From Batkoa obscura (lineage: Eukaryota; Entomophthoromycota; Entomophthoromycetes; Entomophthorales; Batkoaceae): a stretch of 64,000 nt of DNA. Shown in pieces: positions 21,873-33,664 of this stretch. The notes beneath the pieces are model-generated. The model searched no databases. It was not told the DNA's origin and was given only the letters and a program-made list of their open reading frames with translations. Position numbers and translations under genes: made by a program. Each line of letters opens with the position of its first letter. Position 1 is the first letter of the stretch. The DNA lies in contig JASVEC010000010.1 in NCBI GenBank assembly GCA_030770535.1, forward strand, positions 1,426,001 through 1,490,000. Direction: 5' to 3'.

Positions 21873-24196
21873 TTTATAAAGAATAAATAGAAACTAAAAA
21901 GAATAAAGCTTAAAAAAATGATAAACTGCAATTAATTAGTAATTTTCAAATGATTAATTGAAACGCCGTAAATTTATTAATAATCAATCATTTTTCAATA
22001 TAATTTTATTTCATTGGTTAATTTAAAAATGTGCTTAAAATCAGCTAAAAATCAGTTTGTTCAATGATATTTGATAAAAAAAACTTTATATGGGCAAGAT
22101 CAGACCCTTTCATTAAGCGGAAACTTATCTCTAAAAAAGTACAAAAATAAATCTCCCTTAATACTGGCATCTTTCTTTTTTTTATTGCCAAGGATTAAAC
22201 AAAATAAAAAATAATGCAATTGTTGCACTTAACTATCAGGGTGGAATGAAATAGGGCTGATCTTTAAAAATAAAATTTGGTTTAGTAGTCCAACTTTTAG
22301 TCAAAATTTCGATCCTGACAATTTTTTTAAATAGCGATATTTTAAAATTGACAACTTCAGTTGACTTCATTCTTAATAGCTGGGTTACATTATATTAAAT
22401 TTTATTAAACTAGAAACATAATATTAATTAATAAATCTTCTATTCTACAGAATAAGTCTATTGTGTTATAAAATAAGCCTCAATAGAAGTAAAATAATCT
22501 TATGTTTTAAATTAATGGATTCAACTTTTCAATGGACCATAGTTAATTAATTGAAAGTTCTTAAAATTTTAATTAAAATTGAATGAATGCTGTTAAAAAA
22601 TAAGCCTAAATCCAATTATAAAATTTCAATAGCTTTTAATACTCTATTAAAGCTCTATTGCGGCATAACTGATCATAATTTTTAGAGTTAGCTGTTAGTT
22701 TAGTTGATTATTTCGACATCTGGTCTTTAGTTATTACATCAATTTTAACAAAATTCATTACTAAATGAACAATTGATTGAGTTACAATAGAGATATAATA
22801 GCAATAGCTATAAAATTCAAAAAATCATAGCTTCTAAATCCAAAGATTGTGATTATATAAATGTCTCAAACCTAACTAAATGAAAGGCTTATCTTATCAT
22901 TACTTAACTATTTATTATTATTTTAATACACTAATATTATGGAAACTGTAGTTAATTTTATTATTAATAAAAATAGATTAATAAATAGTACAATTTGTAT
23001 TAGTAAGCAAATATTATTAGTAAATTAAAGTTTTAAAGCTGCCAAATTTTTAAACTCAAAAGCTTAAGTTAATTTATAGATTCATTTTTCAGTTTTTCTC
23101 AAATTGGGGTTATAATATTGAAATTCCAATTTTAATATGGTTTGAATTAAGGTTAAAATAAATTTCAATGAGGAGATTATTTAATATATTAATATTAAAC
23201 ACTGTTGATATGTAAAACTTAAATAGAAAGTTTATCATTATCGTTATCATTATCATTATACATATTATTATTTTATAAAATGAATAAAATAGAATAGTGG
23301 TATATTCAAATAATACAAAATTATTGATGGCGGAAAATATTTAAATTGTATAAAAGAATAAAACGTTATAAAAAAAAGAAAAAAAAGCATAAAGACAATA
23401 TCAATTCAGGGGAAAATAAAACCAAAGTAAAAATTAAAAGGTAGAAGTCTTTTAAAGGGACAAAAGCTCAATAAATAAGGCAAAATAGGATATTAAAAAA
23501 ATATGGCATTATTGAAAATAGCTTATTTTCTACTCAGGGTTAACTTTAAACCCTTAATAACCTTTATTTTTTTGATATTTTAAGTAGCGATTTCAATGTA
23601 AATATTAAAAAAGGTTCCAATTCAATTAATCTTATGATTGGTTGATCATTGATGTTAACTTTCTTAAAAAAGAAAGTTTTAATCTTAACATATATCACAA
23701 TGGGTTGATAATCTCTTTTATCCTACTGCTTAAATGTGGGGTAAATCAAAAATAATGATAAAGAATAAGCATCAACAATTAGTTTATTAACAAAATGATA
23801 TGTTTATTCGACTATTAGCATAGTTACACAGTATAATGGAGGACTTATATTGTATTATAATAGTAGATAATATTATATCAGATTGAGAATTAAGTGATAA
23901 GTTTTTAATCATAATGTTTTTATTGAGATTTGTAGTTAAATTTTTTATTAAGGCAAAAACTTCACGTAATTTGGTTAATGGCATAAATTTTCTTAAAGCA
24001 TATAAAATCCTCTTATTTATTAATTACCTTTTCTCTATTGGTGGAACTAGTTTTTAGTTGATTTAAGTAATAGAATTCAAGTGCATAAACCACCTGAATC
24101 ATTATAAATATAAATAAAAATACTAATTTTTTTCAAAGTAGTTAAACTAGTTTTTTTTTATAAATTTTATATAAAAAAAGATTTAATTTTTTATAA
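21873..24196. other. Divergent intergenic region of 2.3 kb
   Basis: Lies between two divergently transcribed genes, so it holds both promoters. No gene, MITE or RNA was recognised. The long upstream region fits the heavily controlled expression known for MedA-type developmental regulators. Confidence 0.5.
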
Positions 24197-25908
24197 ATGA
24201 CATCTCATCCCCTTTCTTTATCCACTACTAAAGACAATTCCAATTTTATAATGAATCATCCAAAGTTATTAAATAATAATAATAACAATAATAATCAAAA
24301 TAATAACAATTTTCCAGCTATTTTAAATAAGGCTGATTTACAATTTGAAGGTAATTTAGAAGATGTTATTTTAAATTGGTAAGTGTTTAATAATTAAAGT
24401 TATTTATAAAAATAAATTAATTGAATAAACTCTATAGGTCTGAAACTGAAAAGAACAGTCGACGACGTTTAGTTGAATTTTGGCGTCATCATGAAAACAA
24501 TACGATTTATTGTAGTTTCAAACCAATTTCACCTAGTCAAAAAGAACCTAATACATGTATAATATCATGTATTTATTGGGAAGAAAAAGAACAATATTTA
24601 GTCACTTCGGTAGATTGCATATTATTATTAGAAACTTTAATAGCAGTTCGGTTTACAGTGGAGGAAAAGAATCGAATTCGTAGAAACTTAGAAGGGTTTA
24701 GACCATTAACCATTTCTAAATGTAAACCTGAAACTTCAGAATTTTTTAAATTGATCATGTCATTTCCAAATCCTAAGCCAAGGAATATTGAAAAAGATGT
24801 TAAGGTTTTCCCTTGGAAAATTTTACCTTTTGCACTTAAAAAAATTATATCAAAATATGTAAGTTAAAATCAAAGTTAAATGTTATTATTTAAATATTAA
24901 TTTCATTTTAGGCTGCTGGTTATACTCCTGCTATGCCAATTACACCTTCTATCAATAGTAATTATTCCAATTTAAGTTCTGGATTAACTTCTCCGGCTCC
25001 CAATTTCCCAATGAATTTTAATCCAAGTCAACCAATGAATAATTTTCCATGTAAGTTATTATTTAGTAATACAATAATAATAATGAATTAAATATGGTTT
25101 GTTAGCTCGTGCAAATATGCAACGTCGATTTTCACAGCCCATAAATTCGATGGATATGTCTCAATTTATGCATCCATATAAACAAATGCATCGAAGTCGA
25201 GGACTTGGAGGAAGAATGCAAAACCCAATATTTAATAATGAATTATCTTCTCAATTTCGAATTCAAGAAGAAGAAGAAGATACTTTTATGGAAAATAACA
25301 ATAATAATAATAATACAATGAATACAATTACTTCAATAGCACCAATGAATCCATTTAATTATACAATGGGAAATAATAATCATTCTACTATTCCAATGAC
25401 TAATTTAGATACAAATTCTATTTCAGCATTAAGTTTAGAATCTTTATCAAATAATGATAATAATTTAAATAACTTAAATAATCAAAGTCATATGATGAAT
25501 TCTACTATGACAATGAATAGTTTAAATAATAATAATAATAGCAATTTACAACAACGATTTAATACTAATTTTGATCATGATTTTTTAATACCGCAATCAG
25601 CAAGTAATAATTTTATTAAACAAAATCAAAGTTTCGGACCAAGAAGACATTCTCTTGCCGATCCTTATTCCCTTCAAAGATTCCAAGCTATGAAATTTGG
25701 GATTGGGCCATTCGCTATGAATTCTACTACTCAATCTTCAAATTCCCCATTTGAATTTAATAATCAATTAAATGAAAATTCATTGTTTCAATTGAATAAT
25801 GTAAATAATAATAATAGTAATAATAATGGACAAATGAGTTATATGATGAATAATAATGTGAATAATTTCATGGAAAATGAAATATATAATTCAAATAACA
25901 ATCATCAA

Positions 25909-25940
<32 letters not shown>

Positions 25941-26213
25941 CAATTTTAATAATCATTTTAATAATAATTTTATGGTAAATTAATTAACCTTGTATTATTG
26001 TTATTTTTATTAATTTATTTTTATTTATAGAATGCCAATAATAATAACAACACTCAGCCTGGAACTTCGTTTAATTTTGTTGAAGCCAATTTTAATTATA
26101 ATAATAATAATAATACAAATAGTAATCATAATAATAATGATTTATTATTATCAGCAACAAGTAATTTAAATACGAGTAATTATTTAAATGAAGATTTTAA
26201 TTATTTACAATGA
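24197..26213 (+). CDS. Medusa (MedA/Acr1/Ren1)-like developmental regulator
   Basis: Nuclear regulator family controlling sporulation form and host interaction in filamentous fungi (MedA of Aspergillus, Acr1 of Magnaporthe, Ren1 of Fusarium). Five exons fit: 24197-24378, 24438-24858, 24912-25050, 25106-25974 and 26031-26213; about 597 residues. The conserved domain lies at about residues 65-205: RRRLVEFWRHHENNT, CIISCIYWEEKEQYLVTSVD, RFTVEEKNRIRRNLEGFRPL, FPNPKPRNIEKDVKVFPWKI and LKKIISKY, all close to the family signature as I remember it. The rest is low complexity: long Asn runs, Met/Asn/Ser-rich stretches, and a basic RRFSQPI motif with an RRHSLADPYSLQRFQ segment that may be kinase-targeted or basic nuclear signals. 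AAT microsatellites encode the Asn runs and are likely length-variable. Confidence 0.85.
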
Positions 26214-26572
26214 TTTGTATTATTATCTTTTTATTGTAAAAAAAATAATAAGATATTTGTATTATTATTGTTATTATTATTATTCTATTGTTAATACGTC
26301 TATTGTATAACCATTACTCTTTGATTATTTAATTTTTTTTCTATTTTTGATTATTTGATCTTTCTTCCCTTTCATTTTGATTATTACCTATTTTCAGTCT
26401 TTTTGTATCATCCTTATTCTTATTAAATTATATTATATTATTATATTATTATATTATTATATTATTATATTATTATATTATTATATTGTATTTTAGTATA
26501 TTATTTATAAATTTAAAAACACATAATTAAATATATCAAACAAAAAATAAAACTATCATCATTATTTAAATA
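26214..26572. other. Convergent 3' spacer with microsatellite
   Basis: Shared 3' flank of the MedA-like gene and biotin-protein ligase. It contains an 8-bp TTATATTA tandem array at 26434-26487. AATAAA-like signals occur on both strands. Confidence 0.6.
26434..26487. repeat. TTATATTA tandem array
   Basis: About seven head-to-tail copies of an 8-bp unit between two convergent genes. Confidence 0.85.
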
Positions 26573-27139
26573 TTAATTTAATATTTTTTTAGATATTAAA
26601 CCGTTCATTATATCAAATGAATTACCATCTGGTTGTAATAAAAATGTTTGATAATTTAACGGATTAATAGAATTAGTTATTGGATCTAATGATATAACTT
26701 TTAATTCTCCATAATCCATCGTAATCCCAACTATTTGACACTTTATATTATCTTGATCTTTTAATGTAATAATTTTATTACTAAAATAAAATAAAATAAA
26801 ATAAAATAAAATATTGTTAATATAATAATAAATAAATAAAATAGATTATTTTACCTATGTAACCAATATTTGTAATATAATTGTTTAAATGGTTCCATTC
26901 CATTTTTTGATATTAAAAATAATTGATATAATTTTTGAAATTGAATCAATATATTAGGTAATATCTGTTCCATTGTTAATAAATTTAAATTAGTATTATT
27001 TAACTCATTATAATCTTCAATTAATGAATTAATACAATATGTTGGTGTACGGTTATTGACATTTAATCCACAACCTAAATAAAATAAAAATAAAATAAAA
27101 TAAAAATAAAATAAAAATAAAATAAAATATTAATAACTA

Positions 27140-27173
<34 letters not shown>

Positions 27174-28759
27174 TAAATAAATAAAATTAATTACCAATAA
27201 CAATATTAAAATTCTTGTTTGAATAAGATGAATTGACTAATATACCACCAATTTTTTTGAGTTCTCCAAGTTTGTTTTTAGCATAAATATCATTTGGCCA
27301 TTTTAAATAAATATCTAAATTTTTATAACCTTCAATTGATTTAATGCCTTCAATAACTGCAATACCAAATAAATATTGTAATAAAATAGCAGAACATTTA
27401 ATTGAATTATTATGTTGAAAATAAATTGAAAATTGTAAACATCCAGAAGGTGATACCCATACATTTTTACCTCTTCCTAATTAAATACGAAATATTAATT
27501 ATATTATGATTATTATATTCTATTAATTATTTATTTTGATTTAATTTGAATTTACCTTTACCACTAATTTGAGTTAATGCTAAACATAAAGTACCATCAT
27601 CTAAACAAGATTGAAACTTGATATTATCATTTAATATACGTTGAGTTGATGTAATAACTGGAGTAAATATCATTTTATAACCAAATTGTATTTTATTATT
27701 ATTTTCATCTAATAATTTATTATCTTTAATAATTTTTGGAAACTGTTCATTATAATGTTTATAATATTCAATTATATTAAATTTATTATTGTTATTATTA
27801 TTATTATTAAGTTGATTATTGATTTCATTAATATCTTTATTTATTATTAATTTTAAATGATGTTTGTTGTTTGTAAATTGATTTGAATTAATTTCAAATG
27901 TATCTTTATTATCTTCTAATAATTTATTAGTTGAGTTTAATTTAGATTTTAATTTTAACTCAATTTGTTCCTCAAAATTAAACATATATAATGGAGTAAT
28001 ATCAATTTCCATATTATTATTATTATTATTATTATTATTTATTAATAAATTAATGTCTTTAAATATATTAATCATTAACTTATTTAATTCTTCATTATTA
28101 ATTTGTTGGGATATTTCATTTTTTTCAAGTGGTAAATATTCGGGATGAACAGCAGATAATAAAGCTTTACCTTTACCAACATTGCATAAAATAATAGCTG
28201 AGTTTTTATCTTTGTCTAAAATGTCATTATATTGTGCTAATACTTTTACATTCTTAAACTCAGTTGCATTTAAAAAAGTACCTCCACCATTGTAATAAAC
28301 TTTGGCTATTATATCTTCTTTAATAAATTTAATATCCACTGCTTTAGCGCCAATTTCTGATTCATATTGAAATCCAGGAAACGTTGTTCCTTGACATGTC
28401 CCTGGAAAAAATTGTAATTCTCTATTTCCAATAACTTGAATATTAGTCCCTAATTCAAATTCTACCCTTTTACTTGCATAATAAGCACCTGCACAAATAC
28501 CCCAATAATTTCCACCATTGTAAACATAATTTTGAATCTTTAAGTTACCTTTTCCCTCAAGTTTTTCTAAATATGGGATATCTCTTCCACCTCCAATAAC
28601 AAGTAATTTGCAATTCAATTGCCAAGGTTCATTAATCAATGCTTTATCATCAATCGATCGAATAGCATAATTTTCATTCATTAATCGTTTTAAATAATTA
28701 ATTGTTTGAATTACAAAACCTGGTGAGGTACCGGGGCCATTATAGACTAATATATCCAT
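26573..28759 (-). CDS. BPL1: Biotin-protein ligase (holocarboxylase synthetase)
   Basis: Attaches biotin through biotinyl-AMP to carboxylases such as acetyl-CoA and pyruvate carboxylase. Four exons (28759-27556, 27476-27195, 27074-26855, 26780-26573) give about 637 residues. The N-terminal BPL_N domain is glutamine-amidotransferase-like (ILVYNGPGTSPGFVIQTINY, LVIGGGRDIPY, GGNYWGICAGAYYAS, with a nucleophile-elbow Cys). An Asn-rich insert follows; the catalytic BirA-like domain has the interrupted motif GKGKGRGKNVWVSPSGCLQF (biotinyl-AMP loop), KWPNDIYAKNKLGELKKIGG (catalytic Lys), and GCGLNVNNRTPT. The final part is the small C-terminal beta domain (TMDYGELKV). Poly-Asn runs at about residues 240-250 and 315-330 are unusual for the family and come from ATT/TTA repeats. 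Introns are rich in AATAAA tandem repeats. Confidence 0.93.
27077..27176. repeat. Intronic AAAAT and AAT microsatellites
   Basis: Pentamer/hexamer AAAATAAA runs (27077-27128) and an AAT run (27141-27172) fill the second intron of biotin-protein ligase, making it the largest of the gene (about 118 bp). A similar AAAAT run lies in its last intron near 26787. Confidence 0.8.
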
Positions 28760-29240
28760 TATTTATTATTCAAATTGTTGAGTTGCAAATATTAAAGAAA
28801 TAAAAAGATAAAATTAAAATTAAAATTAAAATTTCGAAATTGATATTTGATGGTGAAGAATTATTGGCTGAATTTCATATTAAGTATTGAATTATTTTGT
28901 ACAAATATAATAATTTATAAAAATTTATAAAATTCAAAATTCAACTAATTAGTTTCTATTAACAATCTTATATTAAAAAATGATAACTTTATTTTATTTC
29001 TTTATTTCTTTTCTTAACAATAAATTTTATTCGAACTATTTTGTTAAATTAATTACTGTAAAAGTTTTTAGTAAATTTAAAATTCAAATATCAGTAATAT
29101 AAAAATCAATTAAAAATAATAGAAAAAGTGATTGAATAAAAAAGATGAGAGTTTAAAAGAGTAAGATTCTATTTATATTTAATTAAATAATTTTATTATT
29201 CATGTAATAAATCAAATAATGTTTATTTAAAGCCTAATAA
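28760..29240. other. Spacer between biotin-protein ligase and Zn2Cys6 gene
   Basis: Holds the biotin-protein ligase promoter and the 3' end of the Zn2Cys6 gene; both are on the minus strand. An AAAATT tandem run lies near 28807-28832. No further gene seen. Confidence 0.55.
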
Positions 29241-30974
29241 TTAATACTCTGTAAACAAATGCTCTATATTTAAAGTACTTATTTTTTTCTTTAAATTAAT
29301 AATTTGATAAACTATATTTTTTAAAGGTGGAGAAGATGATTGTAATACTGGATTTTGACTCCCCTTTTCAATTAAAATCAAACATTTTTTAATTAAAGTA
29401 TAAGTATCTAAAGAATATTTTTCAATATGAAAATAAACTATTGATAATGTAAAACACATAATACCATAATTTAAATACATGATATCTTCAGTTGGTATTT
29501 GTAATATATGATTTAATATTTCGGATGCTATAAATTCTATATTATTTTGACATGTTTTAATACGATTGGGATAGAATGGTGTATCAAAAGAAGCTTGTGC
29601 TTGTAATAACAAATAACGATAAATTAATAAAAAACAAATAGAATAACTTAATTTAATATTTTGAATAAAAAATATATCTTCGTTATTATTATTAATAATA
29701 ATTTTTTTAAATTTTAAATTATTATATTTAATAATAATTTTTTTATATTCAAATTGTAATTTTTTGATATACATTTTGGCTATTTGTTCATTTTTTTTAT
29801 AATCATTTGTAATTGTCTTATTTCTTTCATTAAACTTAATATAAATCATAGACTTATGATAATTAGATTCAACATTCAACATTGCTTTAATATCATCACT
29901 ATTATTGGTTAGTTTAATACAATGAGATATTAAATTAATAGTATTATCATATAAATAAGAATGAAATGGGGATGGAAAATTATAAGATATTAATCTTATT
30001 ACTGAAATATGTATTAAAGCACAATAACATAATTTACGTTCTAATGAAATTTGATAATTTTGATATTTCAAATTGAAATTATGCAAACCTAATTGATAAG
30101 CTAAATGAGCAAAACATTCAAATCTTATTTCAATTAATTCACATAAAATTCTTGTACTTTTTAAACCTTGATAAATTAATATAATAATTTGTAATGTTTC
30201 TAATGTTGGTTGATAATCAATTTGACTTAATTTTTTTAATAACAATAATTGACAATAATCATTCAATATTAAACTGAATTTACTTGACTTCATAAATTTT
30301 AATCCACAAGCATAAATAGCAGCCATTAAATATTTACTTCTTTTTCTAGTTTCAAAAGTGGATTCTAAAAATAATGGTATATTACTATTAACATATTTGA
30401 AATAACATCTTTTAGCTTGTTCCATTATAGGTATAAATTCCATTAACCAAGTTTCATTAGCTTCATTAAATTGATGAAAATTCTTTGGTAATTTAATACT
30501 TTCAGTAGTTAATATAGTAATAAATTGTTTATAAATATCTTCCGTTATTTTAGTATGTATAGCTGCTTCATCGAATAAATTACTTCCCATTAAAGTTGAT
30601 ATTACATTATAAGTGGATCTTAATTTAAAATTTTTAATTAATGATTTAATAGTATTATTGGGCACTTTTAATATATCTCTATCTAAATCTTGAAATAATG
30701 GTAACCAATTTTGATTATTATTAATAAATCCAATATCTCTATTATTCTTATTATTCTTATTTATTTCCTTCTTATTTGTTTCATTATTTGAAAAGAATTG
30801 TATCTTTTCTATAAATTCTTGTCCTTTTGTAAATTTATTACATTTTTTATTTTTTCTTGTATAATGACATTGTATGTTTTTACTTTGACATCGTTGACAT
30901 CCGTTTAATTCTCGACTACATCCTTTTTTATCTTTACTACATCGATCACAACGTTGAAGTGCTAAGATAACCAT
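29241..30974 (-). CDS. Zn2Cys6 fungal transcription factor
   Basis: Single exon, 577 residues. The binuclear zinc cluster is at residues 9-36 with perfect spacing: C-x2-C-x6-C-x6-C-x2-C-x6-C (CDRCSKDKKGC, then CQRCQSKNIQC), with basic flank TRKNKKCNK. Middle region (about 180-420) is helical with features of the fungal-specific transcription factor domain (IPLFLESTFETRKRSKYLMA, then AIYACGLKF), followed by more helices to the end. This order fits factors of the Gal4/Xln families of fungal activators. The target genes cannot be inferred. Leucine/isoleucine/asparagine-heavy composition follows the AT bias of the genome. It sits inside the interval bracketed by the two HDAC copies. Confidence 0.9.
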   Translation of the reverse strand: MVILALQRCDRCSKDKKGCSRELNGCQRCQSKNIQCHYTRKNKKCNKFTKGQEFIEKIQFFSNNETNKKEINKNNKNNRDIGFINNNQNWLPLFQDLDRDILKVPNNTIKSLIKNFKLRSTYNVISTLMGSNLFDEAAIHTKITEDIYKQFITILTTESIKLPKNFHQFNEANETWLMEFIPIMEQAKRCYFKYVNSNIPLFLESTFETRKRSKYLMAAIYACGLKFMKSSKFSLILNDYCQLLLLKKLSQIDYQPTLETLQIIILIYQGLKSTRILCELIEIRFECFAHLAYQLGLHNFNLKYQNYQISLERKLCYCALIHISVIRLISYNFPSPFHSYLYDNTINLISHCIKLTNNSDDIKAMLNVESNYHKSMIYIKFNERNKTITNDYKKNEQIAKMYIKKLQFEYKKIIIKYNNLKFKKIIINNNNEDIFFIQNIKLSYSICFLLIYRYLLLQAQASFDTPFYPNRIKTCQNNIEFIASEILNHILQIPTEDIMYLNYGIMCFTLSIVYFHIEKYSLDTYTLIKKCLILIEKGSQNPVLQSSSPPLKNIVYQIINLKKKISTLNIEHLFTEY

Positions 30975-31647
30975 TTTAAAAAGAATCTATTAATTTATTT
31001 ATTAAGAAAGGAAAAAAAAGATGTTTCTATATTATATTTATAGTATTTGTCAATACATAACAAATTTTATATCAAATCATTTTTTATATTAACATGATTG
31101 GATAATATCATATAACAATGTTGATCTTTTTAGATGTTTTATTTCTTTTAAAATATATATATTTAAATTTAAATTTAATTATTAGCTTATAAATACTAAT
31201 TAAAGACATTTACATTCTTTTATTTTTAAATCAATTATATTTTAGTAATTTCTATCGTAAGCATCTTATTTATTGAAATTAAAACAATAGTCTAAAACTC
31301 ATTTGAGTAAATTTAAATCCTTGATCTTTATTAATTTATTTTATTTCTTGAATATCATTTATTTATATATTAATAATATTAATAATATTAATAGTTCTTT
31401 ATTATTTGATTATATCAATAAAAGAATAAAAGAATAAAAGAACAATACTAATATTGAAAATACAAAACGTTCCTTTTTTTATATTAATAATATATGTAAT
31501 AATAGTAGCTACTATCTCCAAATAAGTTAAAATCGGAAAATATTAATATCAAAATGCTGAGTTATAAACTATATTAGTAAAATTTGTTTAGTAAAAAGGA
31601 AATTTAATCATTAATTAAAATTGAAATTTACTATTTTAATTAATTAA

Positions 31648-31756
31648 TATGAAGGGTGTTTTTTTGGCTTGATTACTTTTTTCACCTTTTAAGCGTTATT
31701 TAAGCGGAAAAATTGGCAGTAAAATTCTTAAATACAAAAGATACATCCCCATATAT
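31648..31756 (+). mobile_element. MITE copy
   Basis: From ATATGAAGGGTGTTTTTTTG to ACATCCCCATATAT; core TTTTAAGCGTTATTTAAGCG. Left end shows several changes from the family end. Confidence 0.85.
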
Positions 31757-31956
31757 TGTTTGTTTAGCTAAAATATTTAAAATTATGAAGAATCTAAATA
31801 ACTTTTTTTTCTTTTGAAAAGCCAAAGCATAATGTGTTTTATTAGCTAAAATAAACTTTAAGACTCAAATCAATCAATAGAGAACAAGATAATTATTGAA
31901 AGTTATCTGGTAAGTTAGAAATTCTGACCAATAATTAATTAGCCTTAAAAGAATCA

Positions 31957-32064
31957 GATGGGGGATGTTTTTTTTGGCTTCATCGCTTTCTCTATTTTTT
32001 AAGCGCTATTTAAGCGGAAAAATTGGTAGTAAAATTCTTAAGCTTAAGAATATATCCCCAGATA
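31957..32064 (+). mobile_element. MITE copy
   Basis: From AGATGGGGGATGT to ATATATCCCCAGAT; core TTTTAAGCGCTATTTAAGCG. It shares the TTTAAGCGG and ATTGG(C/T)AGTAAAATTC variants with the copy at 31648, suggesting these two are sister copies. Confidence 0.85.
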
Positions 32065-32567
32065 GGTAAAATGGAAACCGAATCACTTCTATCTTTAAGA
32101 TAATTTCTCACATAATAGGGAAAGAGATAGGGTTAGATAATAATTCTATTTTAAAATGATCTAGGTGTAAAACTTCACAGCTCTAGTATAAGATTTAAAG
32201 AGCTATTAAAAAGAAAAGAGGTTTGAATAATTTAAATTGAGTAAAGAGAGTTGCGATACTATCAAAAAATATAGCATAGGAAAGTGATAAAAGCAGAAAG
32301 GGATTGAAAGAGCTAAACATATGTGATCAGGGATGAATAGCTGTAGATATAATAAGCTGATTTCTATAATTTCTTGAATTATTATATATATAAATAAAGT
32401 AAAATTAATATTTTGACTTAATATATGCTTTACAAAGTGAATGATAATTCGACTATTTTTATTAATTGATTAGATGATGATCCTATGAATTTTCATATAC
32501 AAATAGTGCTAAATATAAGATATTAGTTTTTATATTAATTTTTGGACTAAAGGAGCGGTTGAAACAA

Positions 32568-32673
32568 TATTTGAGGATGTATTTTTGTGTTTAAGGATTT
32601 TACTAACAGTTTTTCCATTCAAATAATGCTTAAAAGATGGAAAAAGTAGTGAAACCAAAAAACACCCCCATTT
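32568..32673 (-). mobile_element. MITE copy, reverse orientation
   Basis: GAGGATGTATTTTTGTGTTT to AACACCCCCATTT, with the reversed core CATTCAAATAATGCTTAAAA. Confidence 0.85.
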
Positions 32674-33421
32674 AGTTTATTCATAGCAGCTTTAAAAGGC
32701 ATCAAATAAGTTAAGAGGCTAGTTAGTATTATAAATATATCAGATTTAATTAAAAATAAGGTTTTGTACTATCTGTATCAATTTTTGATAAAAACAACAA
32801 TAATAGTAATGATCTAAATTATACCGCTTAAAATAACTATCAAGGTTAAGTAAATTTATTCATTTAATTACCAAATAATAGTTAATGATAATATAATAAT
32901 ACTAATAAAGATAAATATTTAAAATTTGATAAAATATTAAATAAAATTTGTTTGACTTTACAAAGAGTTCATTGAGGCATAAACAATAACTGGAAAAAGT
33001 ACAAACAAAATTTTGGATTTGTAATAGATCTAGTAAAAACTCGGAATATTAAAGCTATCTTATATTCCAAACTAAGCTGATTAACAATAGCTTGAGATTT
33101 TATAAATTGAAATTATTTTATCAAAACATCATAAATCATATACGAGTATATTAAATATACAATAAATATACAAAATATGATAAAAGTATTAAATTAAAAA
33201 AAGAAATTGAGGTAAATTTAATGAAACAAATTAATTGTAACAGTAACACTTTAGAAATATTAGATTTAAATGCTACTATTTTACTTTAAAAATATTATTA
33301 AATCTATATTCAATTCTACTTATATAATAATGCTTAGTGTTTGATAAAGTCTTACTGCAATTATTAAGATAATGAATATAATAATATATAGATTTAGCAC
33401 TTTAATAATAAATACTTTTAC

Positions 33422-33604
33422 ATGAGAAAATCTTCATTTCTAATATTCATTAAAAAACTATTGGCTGAAAGTAAAAAATTAATATTACCAGCAAACTGCA
33501 ATATTTTAAAAATCGGATTTATTAGAATAGTTTCTGCAAAGAATAACTATCATTTTCCAATTTATTACTGTGCAAAATTTCTAAGTCATGGAATTCAAAA
33601 GTAA
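33422..33604 (+). CDS. 60-codon upstream ORF of HDAC copy 2
   Basis: Identical to the frame at 17006-17188 and in the same position, ending 60 bp before the HDAC ATG. Same uncertainty: leader uORF, tiny gene or chance. Confidence 0.3.
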   Translation: MRKSSFLIFIKKLLAESKKLILPANCNILKIGFIRIVSAKNNYHFPIYYCAKFLSHGIQK

Positions 33605-33664
33605 TGAACTGGAAATTTTTAAGATCCAACCATTCATTTTTTGATCACTTAATCATTAAACAAT

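Larger units (their letters stand above)
30975..33163. other. Spacer with MITEs before right HDAC arm
   Basis: No gene recognised. It contains three MITE copies (31648, 31957, 32568) and a stretch near 31810-31860 resembling a degraded repeat also present near 13981 and 19036. The start holds the Zn2Cys6 gene promoter. Confidence 0.5.

Noticed and set aside
23787-23984. 65-codon minus-strand frame
   Set aside because: Short Ile/Leu/Ser-rich frame in spacer with no family or splice context.
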